This document shows, in pieces, positions 37,701 to 47,800 of a DNA stretch of 64,000 nt. A model generated the notes under the pieces. That model was not told the DNA's origin. It ran no database searches and was given only the letters and a program-made list of their open reading frames with translations. The position numbers and the translations under genes were made by a program. Source of the stretch: Streptomyces peucetius (GTDB taxonomy: Bacteria; Actinomycetota; Actinomycetes; Streptomycetales; Streptomycetaceae); contig NZ_CP107567.1 of assembly GCF_025854275.1 (NCBI RefSeq), positions 1,054,001 through 1,118,000 on the forward strand, given 5' to 3'. Position 1 is the stretch's first letter, and the number at the start of each line of letters is the position of its first letter.

Positions 37701-37880
37701 CACATCGCACTCTCGGTCCTGGACGAGCACAACGCCCAGGGCCTCGGAGGGCCAGATGGCACCTCCGAGCTGAGGCGGCAGTCGCGGAGGATCTTCCAGG
37801 TCTTTATTGCCGGGGTCGGCCCGGGGAAGCTCCTGCCACCGTCCACGCTGCTTCACGCGCGGACGCCGGAGGCCGGGGCT

Positions 37881-38585
37881 TCAGGCCGCGATGGCGGTGG
37901 CCTGCCGGACGACGCGCAGCACCTCGGACGCCGACTGGTTCAGGTACATATGTCCGCCCTCCATCTCCACGAACTCGAAGCCGCAGCTGGTGACGTTCCG
38001 CCAGTCCTGCGCCTCGGCGAGGGTCACGTTGTCGTCGTCCTGGCCGCGCAGCGACGTGATCGGCACGGGGAGCTCGACGGCCGGATCGTGGAGGAATCCC
38101 TCGTACATCTCCACATCGGCGCGGAGCGCGGGCAGGATCAGCTCCCGCATCTCGGGGTTGTCCAGAGCCGGATGGCGGTATCCCGCGAACTCCTCGACGC
38201 GCTCTATGAACGCCTCGTCCGGCAGGCCCGTCGCGTGCCGGGCCCGGCGCAGGCCGGGCCCCGGCGCTCCGCTCACGAAGAGCCGGACCACCTCGACGTC
38301 GGTGCGCGTCGCAAGCTCCTGGGCCAGCGCCAGGGCCAGGACGCCGCCGCTGCTGTGTCCGAAGAGCGCCACCCGGGTTCCTTCGACGCTCGACAGCAGA
38401 CGGGGCAGGACGGTGGCTACCGCCTCGCGGATGCTCCGCACCGGCTCCTGCTCGATCAGCCGCTCACGCCCAGGGAGTTGTACCGGCACCAACTCGATGT
38501 CGGGAGCCGCGTGAGAGCGCCACGAACGGTAGTAGGAGGCACCGGCGCCCGCGAAGGGGACGCAGACAAGAGACAACTTGGACAC
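37881..38585 (-). CDS. Type II thioesterase
   Basis: This 234-residue alpha/beta hydrolase is of the editing type associated with NRPS and PKS lines. The nucleophile is the Ser of FGHSSGG, the acid lies in the SLRGQDDDNVT region, and the His is in EGGHMYL. The N-terminal VCVPFAGAGASYYRSW and QLPGRERL are type II TE hallmarks. It removes wrongly loaded or stalled acyl groups from carrier proteins. The GTG at 38585 was chosen as the start. A promoter-like TTGACA/GAATAT pair lies ~180 bp upstream. Confidence 0.9.
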   Translation of the reverse strand: MSKLSLVCVPFAGAGASYYRSWRSHAAPDIELVPVQLPGRERLIEQEPVRSIREAVATVLPRLLSSVEGTRVALFGHSSGGVLALALAQELATRTDVEVVRLFVSGAPGPGLRRARHATGLPDEAFIERVEEFAGYRHPALDNPEMRELILPALRADVEMYEGFLHDPAVELPVPITSLRGQDDDNVTLAEAQDWRNVTSCGFEFVEMEGGHMYLNQSASEVLRVVRQATAIAA

Positions 38586-39109
38586 AGAGATACTTTCTGA
38601 TCTTCGGAGAGTTTCCGGCACCTGTGAGAATCCCCGCCGGAGACCGGGAGTTGGGGACGACCGTGGCCGCAACAGGAGGATTGAAGCAGTGCGGAGGCGG
38701 CAGGCTCCGCGGGCCGCCTACACCGCGCCACTGAACGACGGCACAGCAGGGCCACTTTGACGTGCATATTCTTAGGCCGCCCGCGGCCCTGTCAAGGGGT
38801 TCGTGCCGATCAGGCGGCTGCGGCCGGGCGGGCACCGTCACACCGCCGGTTATAGTCGGCTCCCGTGGGCCAACCGCCGTCCACTGTGCCTTCCTGCCCT
38901 TTGCCGAACCCCGGTCCCGAGTCGCACGCCGACCCGGGAATCCGCGGGCAGGACTCCACCTGGCCAGGGGGACACCATTCCACCCAGCGGCCCGTCCCGC
39001 GACTTCCCGCGAGGGGGCTCGCCGCGTCTTCCACGCCGTCGCAGTCGAGGCCGTCGCAGTCGAGCGCGACGGCCCGTTCATCCCAGTCATGATTCGAGGG
39101 TTGACCAGC
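38586..39109. other. Divergent control region between thioesterase and panD
   Basis: About 520 bp without a supported gene. It contains the minus-strand promoter-like pair described at 38766-38795. On the plus strand, tatagt at 38851-38856 could be a -10 element for panD, but no good -35 stands 17 bases upstream, so panD promoter assignment is weak. Confidence 0.35.
38766..38795 (-). promoter_or_regulatory. Candidate promoter for the type II thioesterase
   Basis: On the minus strand TTGACA (38795-38790) and GAATAT (38771-38766) are separated by 18 bases, with TAA just before the -10. The same pair in the same context, TAAGAATATG, occurs on the plus strand at 39604-39632. Confidence 0.5.
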
Positions 39110-39553
39110 ATGTACCGCACCATGATGAAGTCCAAGATCCACCGGGCGACCGTCACCCAGGCCGACCTCCACTACGTGGGGTCCCTAACCATCAGCGCCG
39201 ATCTGATGGAGGAGGCCGATCTGCTGCCGGGCGAAAAGGTCGACATCGTCGACATCAACAACGGCGCCCGCTTGTCCACTTATGTCATCGAAGGACCCCG
39301 GGACTCCGGGATCGTGGGCATTAACGGTGCCGCGGCACGGCTCATCAGCCCGGGAGACCTCGTCATCATCATCGCCTACGCCCAGGTGCCCGACGAGGAG
39401 GCCCGTGGGCTCAAGCCGCGGGTCGTCTTCGTCGACGAGCACAACCGGGTGTCCCTGACCGGACAGGATCCCGCGGAGGCGCCCGAGGGGAGCGGGCTCG
39501 AGCGGGGCGACGTGGTCGCCCCCGCCTCGACCGGGACCCGCGGCGCCCACTGA
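39110..39553 (+). CDS. panD: Aspartate 1-decarboxylase
   Basis: This 147-residue pyruvoyl enzyme turns L-aspartate into beta-alanine. The ATG at 39110, after gaggg, gives [15 protein letters not shown]. It puts the self-cleavage site Gly24-Ser25 ([12 protein letters not shown]) at the same position as in E. coli PanD, with catalytic Lys9 retained. Further family features are [21 protein letters not shown] and [22 protein letters not shown]. The C-terminal ~20 residues are an added acidic/Gly tail. Chromosomal panD normally sits with panBC for CoA synthesis; here it opens an NRPS/PKS locus containing a beta-alanine-type adenylation domain. That argues for precursor supply. Confidence 0.95.
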   Translation: MYRTMMKSKIHRATVTQADLHYVGSLTISADLMEEADLLPGEKVDIVDINNGARLSTYVIEGPRDSGIVGINGAAARLISPGDLVIIIAYAQVPDEEARGLKPRVVFVDEHNRVSLTGQDPAEAPEGSGLERGDVVAPASTGTRGAH

Positions 39554-39603
39554 GCCGCAAGCGCCCGCGCAGCACCCTTCGGCCGCTCACCGGGAATCAG
39601 GCG

Positions 39604-39632
39604 TTGACAAGCCCGGGTCACACTAAGAATAT
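39604..39632 (+). promoter_or_regulatory. Candidate promoter for the ABC exporter/biosynthetic operon
   Basis: TTGACA at 39604-39609, a 17-base spacer ending TAA, and GAATAT at 39627-39632. It lies 50 bp after panD and ~340 bp before the first ABC gene, so the transcript would carry a long leader with the 22-bp hairpin. Confidence 0.5.
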
Positions 39633-39768
39633 GGATCGCATGCTGGCGCATTGTGCGCAGCGCAGGAACTCGGCTCCGTCAGACCGCTCTCCAGCGATCC
39701 GGGGCCGTGCGTGATCAGCCCTGTCGGGCCGGCCTCCTTCCGCCGGGCATCGCCCGCGCCCCTCCTCC

Positions 39769-39822
39769 GTCACCGCCGGCCCCGTCGTCCTCATCGCGAG
39801 GGACGACGGGGCCGGCGGTGAC
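39769..39822 (+). terminator. Perfect 22-bp hairpin in the panD-ABC spacer
   Basis: The arms 39769-39790 and 39801-39822 are exact reverse complements around the 10-base loop tcatcgcgag. There is no U-tract. It could terminate panD transcription or act as an attenuator in the leader of the exporter genes. Confidence 0.6.
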
Positions 39823-39977
39823 GTCTTCATGTCCCCTGCCGCCTATTTGCCGGCACCTGCCGGTCTCCGTCCTCGCCGCAGCTGGGCCGGACCGCCGCTC
39901 CCGGACAGATTCGCTCCCGTGGCCCGTGCCGACACAGCGGTATCGGCCGATCTGAACCAACACAAAGGACGACCGAG

Positions 39978-41762
39978 ATGACCGACGGACCAGACCTGCC
40001 CGGTGGTGCGCACCGGGTTCCCTACAGCGATCCCGGGGAACCCGATCACCGCAGCCCGCTGCGCTACCTGTGGTGGCTGACGGTGCGGCAGCGCAAACGG
40101 GTCCTGCTCGGCTCCCTGTGGGGCAGCACCTGGATGTGCGCCCTGATGCTGCCCCCCTACCTCATGTCCAGGACGATCGACGAGGGGCTGCGGGCGCGGG
40201 ACACCGGCGCGCTGGCCGGCTGGGTTGCGGCGGTCCTCGTGGCCGGGGCGGCCATCGCGGTCCTCGGAATCCTGCGCCACCGCACCATGACCTTCATACG
40301 GGTCGACGCGGCCTACCGGACCGTGCAGGTCATCACCCGGCATGTCACGCGTCTCGGCTCCACCCTGCCGCGCCATGTCTCGGCGGGCGAGCTGACCCAT
40401 CTGCAGGCCGGCGACATCAGCCGGATCGCGCAGACCCTGACCATCACGGGCCCAGGGGTCGGCGCGGCCGTCGCCTACATCGCCACCGCCGTCCTCCTGT
40501 TCAACATCTCAGCCGTGCTGGCGGTCGTCGTCCTGCTCGGCGTCCCGCTTCTCGCGGTGACCGTCGGCCCCCTCCTGGAACGGCTGCACGGGGCCGAGGG
40601 CGACTACCGGGAACAGCAGGGCGTACTGACCGCCCTCGCCGGTGACATGGTGACCGGGCTGGGCGTGCTGAACGGCATGGGCGGCAAGCCGCTCTTCGCA
40701 CGGCGCTACCGCGAACGCTCGCAGGCCCTGGTCCCGTTGGGGTACCGGGTGGCCGCGCTCACGAGCTGGGTACAGGCGCTCGGTGCCTGTCTGCCGCTCC
40801 TCTTCCTGGCCCTGGTGACATGGCTCGGCGCACGCATGGCGGCCGACGGTTCGGTCACGGTCGGTGAGCTGGTGGCCGTGTACGGGTACGTGGCGGCGCT
40901 CCTGGTCCCGGTCTCCTTCTTCATCGAGGGTGCGGACGACCTCCCCCGCGGTCTCGTGTCCGCCCGGCGCGTGGTCGACATCCTGGCGCTCGCGCCGGAT
41001 TCCGACCGGCACGGCGCCCGAGTGGCCGCGCCCACCGGACCCGCCCCGCTGCACGACCCGGCGTCCGGGCTGACCCTGCGGCCCGGGCGGCTGACCGCCC
41101 TCGTCAGCGCCCGGCCCGACCAGGCGCGGGCCGTGGTCGACCGGCTGGCGGGCTACCAGGAATCCGACGCCACTTGGGGCAGCTCAAGGCTGTCCGACAT
41201 CGAGCTCGCCTCGCTGCGGAGCCAGCTCCTTGTGTCCGACAACGACTCCTACCTCTTCGGCGGACCGCTGCGGTCCGCTCTGTCCGTTCACGACGACCAC
41301 TCCCCCGAGGAGATCGAGCGTGCGCTGCACGCCGCCGTGGCGCAGGACGTCGTGGCGTCGATGCCCGACGGCCTCGACTCCCCTCTGGACAGTCAGGGCC
41401 GCAACGTCTCGGGCGGACAGCGTCAGCGGCTCCGTCTGGTGCGGGCGCTGCTCGCCGATCCCGAGGTACTGGTGCTCGTCGAGCCCACGTCGGCCCTGGA
41501 CGCGCACACCGAGGCCACGGTCGCGACCCGGGTCGGCGCGTTCCGCCAGGGGCGCACCACCCTCGTCGTCGGCACGTCCCCACTCCTGCTCGGACATGCG
41601 GACGAGGTCGTCCACCTGGTGGATGGCAAGGTGGCGGCCACCGGCAGTCACGGCGAACTGCTCGCCACCCAGCCCGGATACGCGGCGCTCGTGTTCCGCG
41701 GTGACAGCGAGGGCGTCCCCGCGGCCAGTGCGGCGCACGCCCGAGAAGGAGACTCCCGATGA
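39978..41762 (+). CDS. ABC exporter half-transporter with degenerate ATP site (subunit 1)
   Basis: This 594-residue protein has an N-terminal six-helix ABC exporter domain (about residues 20-320) and a C-terminal nucleotide-binding domain. The NBD is unusual. Walker A is lost (LTALVSARPDQARAVV instead of GxxGxGKS/T), the Walker B aspartate is Val (LVLVEPTSALD) and the H-loop His is absent (VVGTSPLLLG). The signature NVSGGQRQRLRLVRAL is intact. It should pair with the next gene product and lend its signature to that partner's ATP site. It probably exports the product of this locus. Confidence 0.9.
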   Translation: MTDGPDLPGGAHRVPYSDPGEPDHRSPLRYLWWLTVRQRKRVLLGSLWGSTWMCALMLPPYLMSRTIDEGLRARDTGALAGWVAAVLVAGAAIAVLGILRHRTMTFIRVDAAYRTVQVITRHVTRLGSTLPRHVSAGELTHLQAGDISRIAQTLTITGPGVGAAVAYIATAVLLFNISAVLAVVVLLGVPLLAVTVGPLLERLHGAEGDYREQQGVLTALAGDMVTGLGVLNGMGGKPLFARRYRERSQALVPLGYRVAALTSWVQALGACLPLLFLALVTWLGARMAADGSVTVGELVAVYGYVAALLVPVSFFIEGADDLPRGLVSARRVVDILALAPDSDRHGARVAAPTGPAPLHDPASGLTLRPGRLTALVSARPDQARAVVDRLAGYQESDATWGSSRLSDIELASLRSQLLVSDNDSYLFGGPLRSALSVHDDHSPEEIERALHAAVAQDVVASMPDGLDSPLDSQGRNVSGGQRQRLRLVRALLADPEVLVLVEPTSALDAHTEATVATRVGAFRQGRTTLVVGTSPLLLGHADEVVHLVDGKVAATGSHGELLATQPGYAALVFRGDSEGVPAASAAHAREGDSR

Positions 41763-43519
41763 GCCGTACCGACGAGGCTAGGACCCTCCCGATCGCCGAT
41801 GCCGCGACGGTACGCCGGGCCAGCTGGCGGCTCTTGAAGGACGACGGGCGGTCCATGGCGGGGATTCTCGTCCTGACCTGCCTCGCCTCTCTCGCGGGAC
41901 TGGCCGGCCCCTGGCTGCTGGGCCGGATCGTCACCCGGATCGAGGCCGGGGACATGACCGTCTCGCAGGTGGACGGAATAGCGGCCGCCGTCCTCGCCTT
42001 CGCCCTGGCGCAACTGGTCCTGATCCGCTACGCACGCTACTTCTCGCACCGCTTCGGCGAGCGCGCGCTCGCCCGGCTCCGCGAGGAAGTCATCGACGGC
42101 GCGCTCGCGCTCCCGGCGCGTGTCGTCGACCGGGTCAGCACCGGCGACCTGGTGACGCGCTCCTCGCTGGACGTCGGCACGGTGGCCGCCACGCTGCGCA
42201 ACGCGGCGCCCGATGTGTTCATCGCCGGCGTCCAAGTGCTGTTCATCTTCGTGGCCGTGTTCCTCCTCGACCCCCTCGTGGGGCTCTGCTCGCTCGTCGG
42301 CCTGCCCATGGTGTGGTGGGTCAGCCGCTGGTACCTCGCCCGTGCGCGGGACGCCTACCTCGCCGAGGGAGCGGCCGCGGGTGGCGTGGCCGAAGCCCTG
42401 AACTCCACCGCCCACGGTGCCCGGACCGTCGAGGCGTTCGGGCTGCGCCGCAGGCAGAACGGCACGATCGACAAGGCCGTCGACACGACGTACGCCGCGG
42501 GCGTGCGCACCCTGCGGCTGCGGACCGTGCTGTTCCCCGTCACCGAGTTCGCCCACTCCCTGCCCATGGCGCTCATCCTCCTGGTGGGCGGCCTCAGCTA
42601 CCTGAACGGGACGCTGACCCTGGGCGCGGTCGTGTCCGGCAGCCTGTACATGTGGCAGTTGGTCGACCCCCTCGACCGTGCGCTCGCCTGGGTCGAGCAG
42701 CTCCAGCGCAGCGGTGCGTCGTTCGCCCGGATCAAGGGCGTCGGCCTGGTGGCGGAGCAGCCGCGGTCCGAGGTCCGGAAGCCCGAGGACGACCGCATCA
42801 CGGTCAGCGGGGTCCGCTACTCCTACACCGGCGCGCAGGACGTGCTGAGCGATGTCGGCCTGCAGGTACGACCGGGCGAGCGGCTGGCGGTGGTCGGTCC
42901 TTCGGGAGCCGGCAAGTCCACCCTCGGCAGGCTGCTGTCCGGGGTGGACCTGCCAGACGCCGGTGACGTGCTGGTCGGCGGTGTGAAGGTCGCCGACCTG
43001 GCCGCATCCGGCGAGCTGGGTACCCGTATCGTCCTGATCACTCAGGAACACCACGTGTTCATCGGCACCCTCCGGGACAACATGACGATGGCGGCCCCGG
43101 ACGCCGACGACGACGCCGTCCTCGCGGCGCTCGCCATGATGGAGGCCGACTGGGTACGGGACCTCCCCGACGGGCTCGACACCGTGCTGGGCGCGGGCGG
43201 GGTCGAACTGGAAGCCTCCCAGGCCCAGCAGCTCACGCTCGCCCGGGTCCAGCTCGCGGATCCGCACACGCTGATCCTCGACGAGGCGACGGCCCTGCTG
43301 GATCCCACGACCGCCCGTCAGGCCGAGCGGGCCATGGCCGCCGTCCGCTCGGACCGCACCGTCATCGCCATCGCACACCGCCTGCAGACCGCCCATGACG
43401 CCGACCGCGTCGCGGTCATGGAGGCGGGCCGCATCGTCGAGCTCGGTACGCACGACGAGCTCACCGCCGCAAACGGGCCCTACGCCGCCCTCTGGCGCTC
43501 CTGGAACGGCGAAGGCTGA
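41759..43519 (+). CDS. ABC exporter half-transporter (subunit 2)
   Basis: This 586-residue partner of the preceding gene starts inside it with an ATGA overlap, after gaaggag. It has a six-helix transmembrane domain and an NBD with intact Walker A (VVGPSGAGKSTLGRLL), Q-loop (LITQEHH), Walker B (TLILDEATALLDP) and H-loop (IAIAHRLQTA). The signature is degenerate (LEASQAQQLTLARVQ). With subunit 1 this gives one consensus ATP site and one non-hydrolytic site, an extreme form of the heterodimeric exporter pattern. A hairpin terminator follows. Confidence 0.9.
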   Translation: MSRTDEARTLPIADAATVRRASWRLLKDDGRSMAGILVLTCLASLAGLAGPWLLGRIVTRIEAGDMTVSQVDGIAAAVLAFALAQLVLIRYARYFSHRFGERALARLREEVIDGALALPARVVDRVSTGDLVTRSSLDVGTVAATLRNAAPDVFIAGVQVLFIFVAVFLLDPLVGLCSLVGLPMVWWVSRWYLARARDAYLAEGAAAGGVAEALNSTAHGARTVEAFGLRRRQNGTIDKAVDTTYAAGVRTLRLRTVLFPVTEFAHSLPMALILLVGGLSYLNGTLTLGAVVSGSLYMWQLVDPLDRALAWVEQLQRSGASFARIKGVGLVAEQPRSEVRKPEDDRITVSGVRYSYTGAQDVLSDVGLQVRPGERLAVVGPSGAGKSTLGRLLSGVDLPDAGDVLVGGVKVADLAASGELGTRIVLITQEHHVFIGTLRDNMTMAAPDADDDAVLAALAMMEADWVRDLPDGLDTVLGAGGVELEASQAQQLTLARVQLADPHTLILDEATALLDPTTARQAERAMAAVRSDRTVIAIAHRLQTAHDADRVAVMEAGRIVELGTHDELTAANGPYAALWRSWNGEG

Positions 43520-43533
43520 GCCGCTCCCGTCCA

Positions 43534-43571
43534 CGAGAACGCCTCCCGGCCAGGACCGGGGGGCGTTCTCG
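43534..43571. terminator. Terminator downstream of the ABC exporter genes
   Basis: A 16-bp stem, cgagaacgcctcccgg (43534-43549) with ccggggggcgttctcg (43556-43571), has one U-G pair and a 6-base loop and is followed by tttcc. Confidence 0.75.
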
Positions 43572-43626
43572 TTTCCCTGCCTCCTTTGTGCCCCGCTGCA
43601 CCCCTCCGAAGGGACCCCGCACCTCC

Positions 43627-44793
43627 ATGGTTGCCACGAAGCACGTCGAAGCGGCCGAGAAGTTCGACCTGGTCTGCCTGCTCTGCGAGAGCGTGTTCCC
43701 GCCCGCCCTCGTGTACCGATGTCCGAGCTGCTCGGGCGCGTTGGAGCCCCGGTACGCGCTGGACCGGCTGACCCGGTACGACCACGCGGATCCGGAGCAG
43801 GTCTACTTCGACCTCCTGCCGCTGACGGCGCGGGACTTCCTCGACAGCGGCGTGACCAAGCGGACGCCCTGCCGGCCGGCGCCACGGCTGGGCGCGGCCA
43901 TCGGGGTCCCGGACCTGTGGGTCAAGGACGAGTCCCAGCAGCCGACCCGTACCACCAAGGACCGTCTCGCCTCGCTGGTGCCGGCCGTGCTGCGTCAGTT
44001 CGGGGTCAAGGAATTCGTCGCGTCGAGCACGGGGAACAGCTCGACCGCCCTCGCGCGGGCGGTACAGATGGATCCCGCGATGCGCGGGACCTTCTTCTGC
44101 GGCGAGGACTTCGTCCGCAACCATTCCGTGGCGCAGGACGAGCGGACCTCACTGACCGTGGTCGCGGGAAGCTATGTGGAGGCGTCCGCCGAGGCCCGCC
44201 GGTTCGCCGCCGCGCGCGGGCTCCACCTGGACGCCGGGTTCTTCAACTGGGCCCGGCGGGAGGGTCTCAAGCTGGCCTACCTGGAGGCCCTGGACACGAT
44301 GGACCGTACCCCTGACGTCGTGGTGCAGGCCGTCAGCAGCGGTATGGGCATGCTCGCCGCGCACAAGGGGATGCGCGAGTACCTGGCCCTCGGCGAACTC
44401 GACCGGATGCCACGGTTCCTCATGGTTCAGGAGCAGTCCTGCGCGCCGGCGGCCGACGCCTGGGCGGAGGGCCGGACGGAGCTCACCGCGGACGACGTGA
44501 TCGACCAGCCGTCGGGACTGGCGACGGCCATCCTCCTCGGTGACGGCTCGCCCTACTACCCATACCTGCACGCCATCGCCACGCGGACCGGGGGGTCGAT
44601 CGTCCGGGCCTCCCGCGAAGAGCTCGTCGAGGCGCAGCGCATGCTCGCGGAACTCGAGGAGATCGACGTCTGCTACGCCTCGGCGGCCACCGTCGCGGCG
44701 GTGCGCGACGAGGCGGCGGCGGGCCGGATCCGGCCGGACCAGACGGTCCTCCTCAACCTGACCGGGCGCAGCCGGATGGTCGAACCCTCCTGA
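43627..44793 (+). CDS. Threonine-synthase-like PLP enzyme
   Basis: This 388-residue fold-type II PLP enzyme has an N-terminal zinc-ribbon-like pair of Cys knuckles (CLLC, CPSC) seen in some threonine synthases. The Schiff-base lysine is in TRTTKDRLASL, the phosphate/carboxylate loop in SSTGNSSTALA, and the C-terminal phosphate-ring contact in NLTGRSRM. Primary threonine synthase is housekeeping and located elsewhere. A copy inside an NRPS/PKS locus more likely makes a beta-substituted or dehydrated amino acid by beta- or gamma-elimination/replacement. The exact product cannot be predicted. It sits 107 bp after the exporter and 63 bp before the PKS. Confidence 0.8.
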   Translation: MVATKHVEAAEKFDLVCLLCESVFPPALVYRCPSCSGALEPRYALDRLTRYDHADPEQVYFDLLPLTARDFLDSGVTKRTPCRPAPRLGAAIGVPDLWVKDESQQPTRTTKDRLASLVPAVLRQFGVKEFVASSTGNSSTALARAVQMDPAMRGTFFCGEDFVRNHSVAQDERTSLTVVAGSYVEASAEARRFAAARGLHLDAGFFNWARREGLKLAYLEALDTMDRTPDVVVQAVSSGMGMLAAHKGMREYLALGELDRMPRFLMVQEQSCAPAADAWAEGRTELTADDVIDQPSGLATAILLGDGSPYYPYLHAIATRTGGSIVRASREELVEAQRMLAELEEIDVCYASAATVAAVRDEAAAGRIRPDQTVLLNLTGRSRMVEPS

Positions 44794-44856
44794 TCCCTCC
44801 CGCCTCGGCGGCGACGGCAGGTCCCCTTCTTGTCTTGTTCTGATGACGGAGAAACA

Positions 44857-47800
44857 GTGGCAGACCACGAGTTCGGGCAGCACGCAGACCGTGACATCGC
44901 GATCGTCGGAATGGCCGGGCGCTTCCCCGGTGCCCGCGACCTGGACGAGTTCTGGGCGAACGTCCGCGACGGCGTGGAGTCCGTCTCGTTCTTCACCGAG
45001 GAGCAGCTGATCGCGGCCGGTGCGTCGCGCGAGACCATCGCCCAGCCGAACTTCGTGCCCGCCGGTGCCTGTCTCGACGACGTCACGGCGTTCGACGCGG
45101 GGTTCTTCGGTTACACCGCACGCGAGGCGGAGACGATGGATCCGCAGCACCGCGTGTTCCTGGAGACCGCCTGGGAGGCCCTGGAGCACTCCGGCTACAC
45201 ACCCGCCCAGGTGAACGGACGCGTCGGCGTGTTCGGCGGAGCCGGCACCAACAACTACCTCGCCAACATCTACTCGAACCCCGAGGTCGTCGACAGCACC
45301 GGCGGAACGCAGGTCCTCCTCGGCAACGAACTGGGTTTCCTGGCCTCCCGCGTCTCGTACAAGCTCGATCTGCGCGGCCCCAGCGTCTCGCTGCGCTCCG
45401 CGTGTTCGACCTCGCTCGTGGCCGTCCACCTCGCCTGCCGCTCGCTGCGCGAGGGGGAATGCGACATGGCCCTGTCCGGCGGGGTGTTCATCAACGCGGA
45501 ACACAGCCAGGGCTACCTGCACCAGGAGGGGTCCTTCCTCTCTCCCGACGGTCACTGCAGGCCGTTCGACTCCCGGGCTGCGGGAACGCTGTTCGGCAGC
45601 GGGGCGGGGGTGATCACGCTCAAGCGCCTCGGCGACGCGCTGGACGCGGGCGACACCGTGTACGCGGTCATCAAGGGTTCCGCCGTCAACAACGACGGCG
45701 CGGTCAAGGTGGGCTTCACGGCGCCGGCGGTGACCGGCCAGGCGGAGGTCATCCGCGCCGCCCTGCGTGACGCGGGCGCCCCGGCGTCGGCCATCGGCTA
45801 TGTCGAGGCACACGGTACGGGCACGGTCATGGGCGATCCGATCGAGATCCGCGCCCTGACCCAGGTGTACGAGGGGGTGCTGCCCGGCACCGTGGCCCTG
45901 GGCTCCCTCAAGTCGAACATCGGTCACCTGGACGCGGCAGCGGGCATCGCCGGTCTACTCAAGACGGTGCTGTCCCTGTGGCACGAGACGCTGCCGCCCA
46001 CCCTGCACTTCGGCTCTCCCAATCCCGCCATCGACTTCGCGGCCGGCCCGTTCGTCGTCCAGCGCGAGCGCGCCCCCTGGCCCCGCTCGCGGCGCCCCCG
46101 GCTGGCCGGGGTGAGCGCCTTCGGCTTCGGCGGCAGCAACGCCCACGTCGTGCTGGAGGAGGCGCCGGCCGCTCCCGGAGCCGGGGAGTCGGCCCGCTCC
46201 TCGCAGCTGCTGGTGCTCTCCGCCCGCAGCAAGGAGGCGCTGGACGAGCTGAGTGAACGTGTGGCGGGGGTCCTCCGCAGCGGTGGGACGCCCCTGCAGG
46301 ACGCCGCCTACACCGCGGCGGTGGGGCGGCACGTCTTTCCGGTGCGCCGCATCGTCACGGGCCCGGACGGTCCGGCTGTGGCGGACGCCCTGGCGGCCGC
46401 CGATCCCGCACGCGTCGTCGACGGCCACCACGAGGGCGGCCGGCCGGGCGTCGCGTTCCTGCTGAGCGGTCAGGGGGGTCAGTACCCGGGCATGGCGGCC
46501 GAGCTGTATGCGCAGGAGCCGGTGTTCCGTCAGGCCGTGGACGCCTGTACCCGAGCCCTGGCCGGGAGCGGGACCGGCACGACGGTACGCGACCACCTCC
46601 TCGGTGACCGGGAGTCGGCGGAGGCGGCCGCCGCGCTGACCCAGACGGAAGCCGCGCAGCCCGCGCTGTTCGTCCTGGAGTACGCGCTCGCCCGCATGTG
46701 GGAGTCGTGGGGCGTGAAGCCCGCGGCACTGCTCGGGCACAGCCTCGGCGAACTCGTCGCGGCCTGCCTGGCCGGGGTGTTCACCCTGCCGGACGCACTG
46801 CGTCTGGTGGTCCTCCGCGGAGCGCTGATGCAGCGCCGGCAGCGGGGTTCCATGCTGAACGTGGTGGCGGACCGCGACTCCGTCCTGGCCCTGCTGCCGG
46901 AGGGCCTCTCGCTCGCCGCCCACAACGGCCCGAAGGACTGCGTGGTGGCCGGGCCGGAGGCCGATGTGGCGGCCTTGGCCGGGCGGCTCGCGGCCCTCGG
47001 GATCCCCACTCACCCGGTGGCGACGTCGCACGCCTTCCACTCGGCCCTCATGGCGCCGATGGTCGAGGAGTTCACGGCGGCCGTCGCGGCGGTCCCCCGC
47101 CGGGGGCCCTCGGTGCGCTTCGTGTCGAACGTGACGGGTACCTGGATCACCGCCGAGCAGGCACAGGACCCGCGGTACTGGGGCCGGCAGATCCTGAGCC
47201 CGGTCGAGTTCGCCACCGGGGTGCGCACCCTGGCGGCCGATCCGGACCTGGTGTTCCTGGAGATCGGTCCCGGGACCACGCTCAGCAGCCTGGCACGACG
47301 TGTCCTCACCGGTTCTTCCGCACGCCTGGTCACCGCCACGCTGCCCCACCGGCGGGACGGGCGGCACCCGGTGGAGGCCGCGCAGCGCGCGCTCGGCCAA
47401 CTGTGGCTGAACGGCTGCGAGCCGGACTGGGCCGGCGTCCACGGGCACGAACCGCGCCGGCGTGTCGGCCTGCCCACGTACCCGTTCCAGCGGCAGCGGT
47501 ACTGGTTGGAGCGGCGCACGGGCCCCAGCGCGGAGCGCGGATCCGCGCGACGACGGCCCGATGTCACGGACTGGTTCCAGATCCCCTCGTGGGAGCGCAC
47601 CGCCCTGCCGCCCGCGCGGCCCGACCGCGGCGGCGAACGCTGGCTGGTGTTCACCGATGCCGTCGGGGTCGGCGAGGCAGTGGCGACCCGTCTGCGGGCT
47701 GCCGGTGCCCTGGTCACGACGGTGGCGGCGGGACCGGCGTGGGACCGGCGGGACGGTGGCGGGTTCACGATCGACCCGCGCGACGCGTCGCACTACGGCC

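Noticed and set aside
39769..39822. Hairpin as a CRISPR repeat or IS end
   Set aside because: It is a single inverted repeat with no further copies, spacers or flanking transposase.
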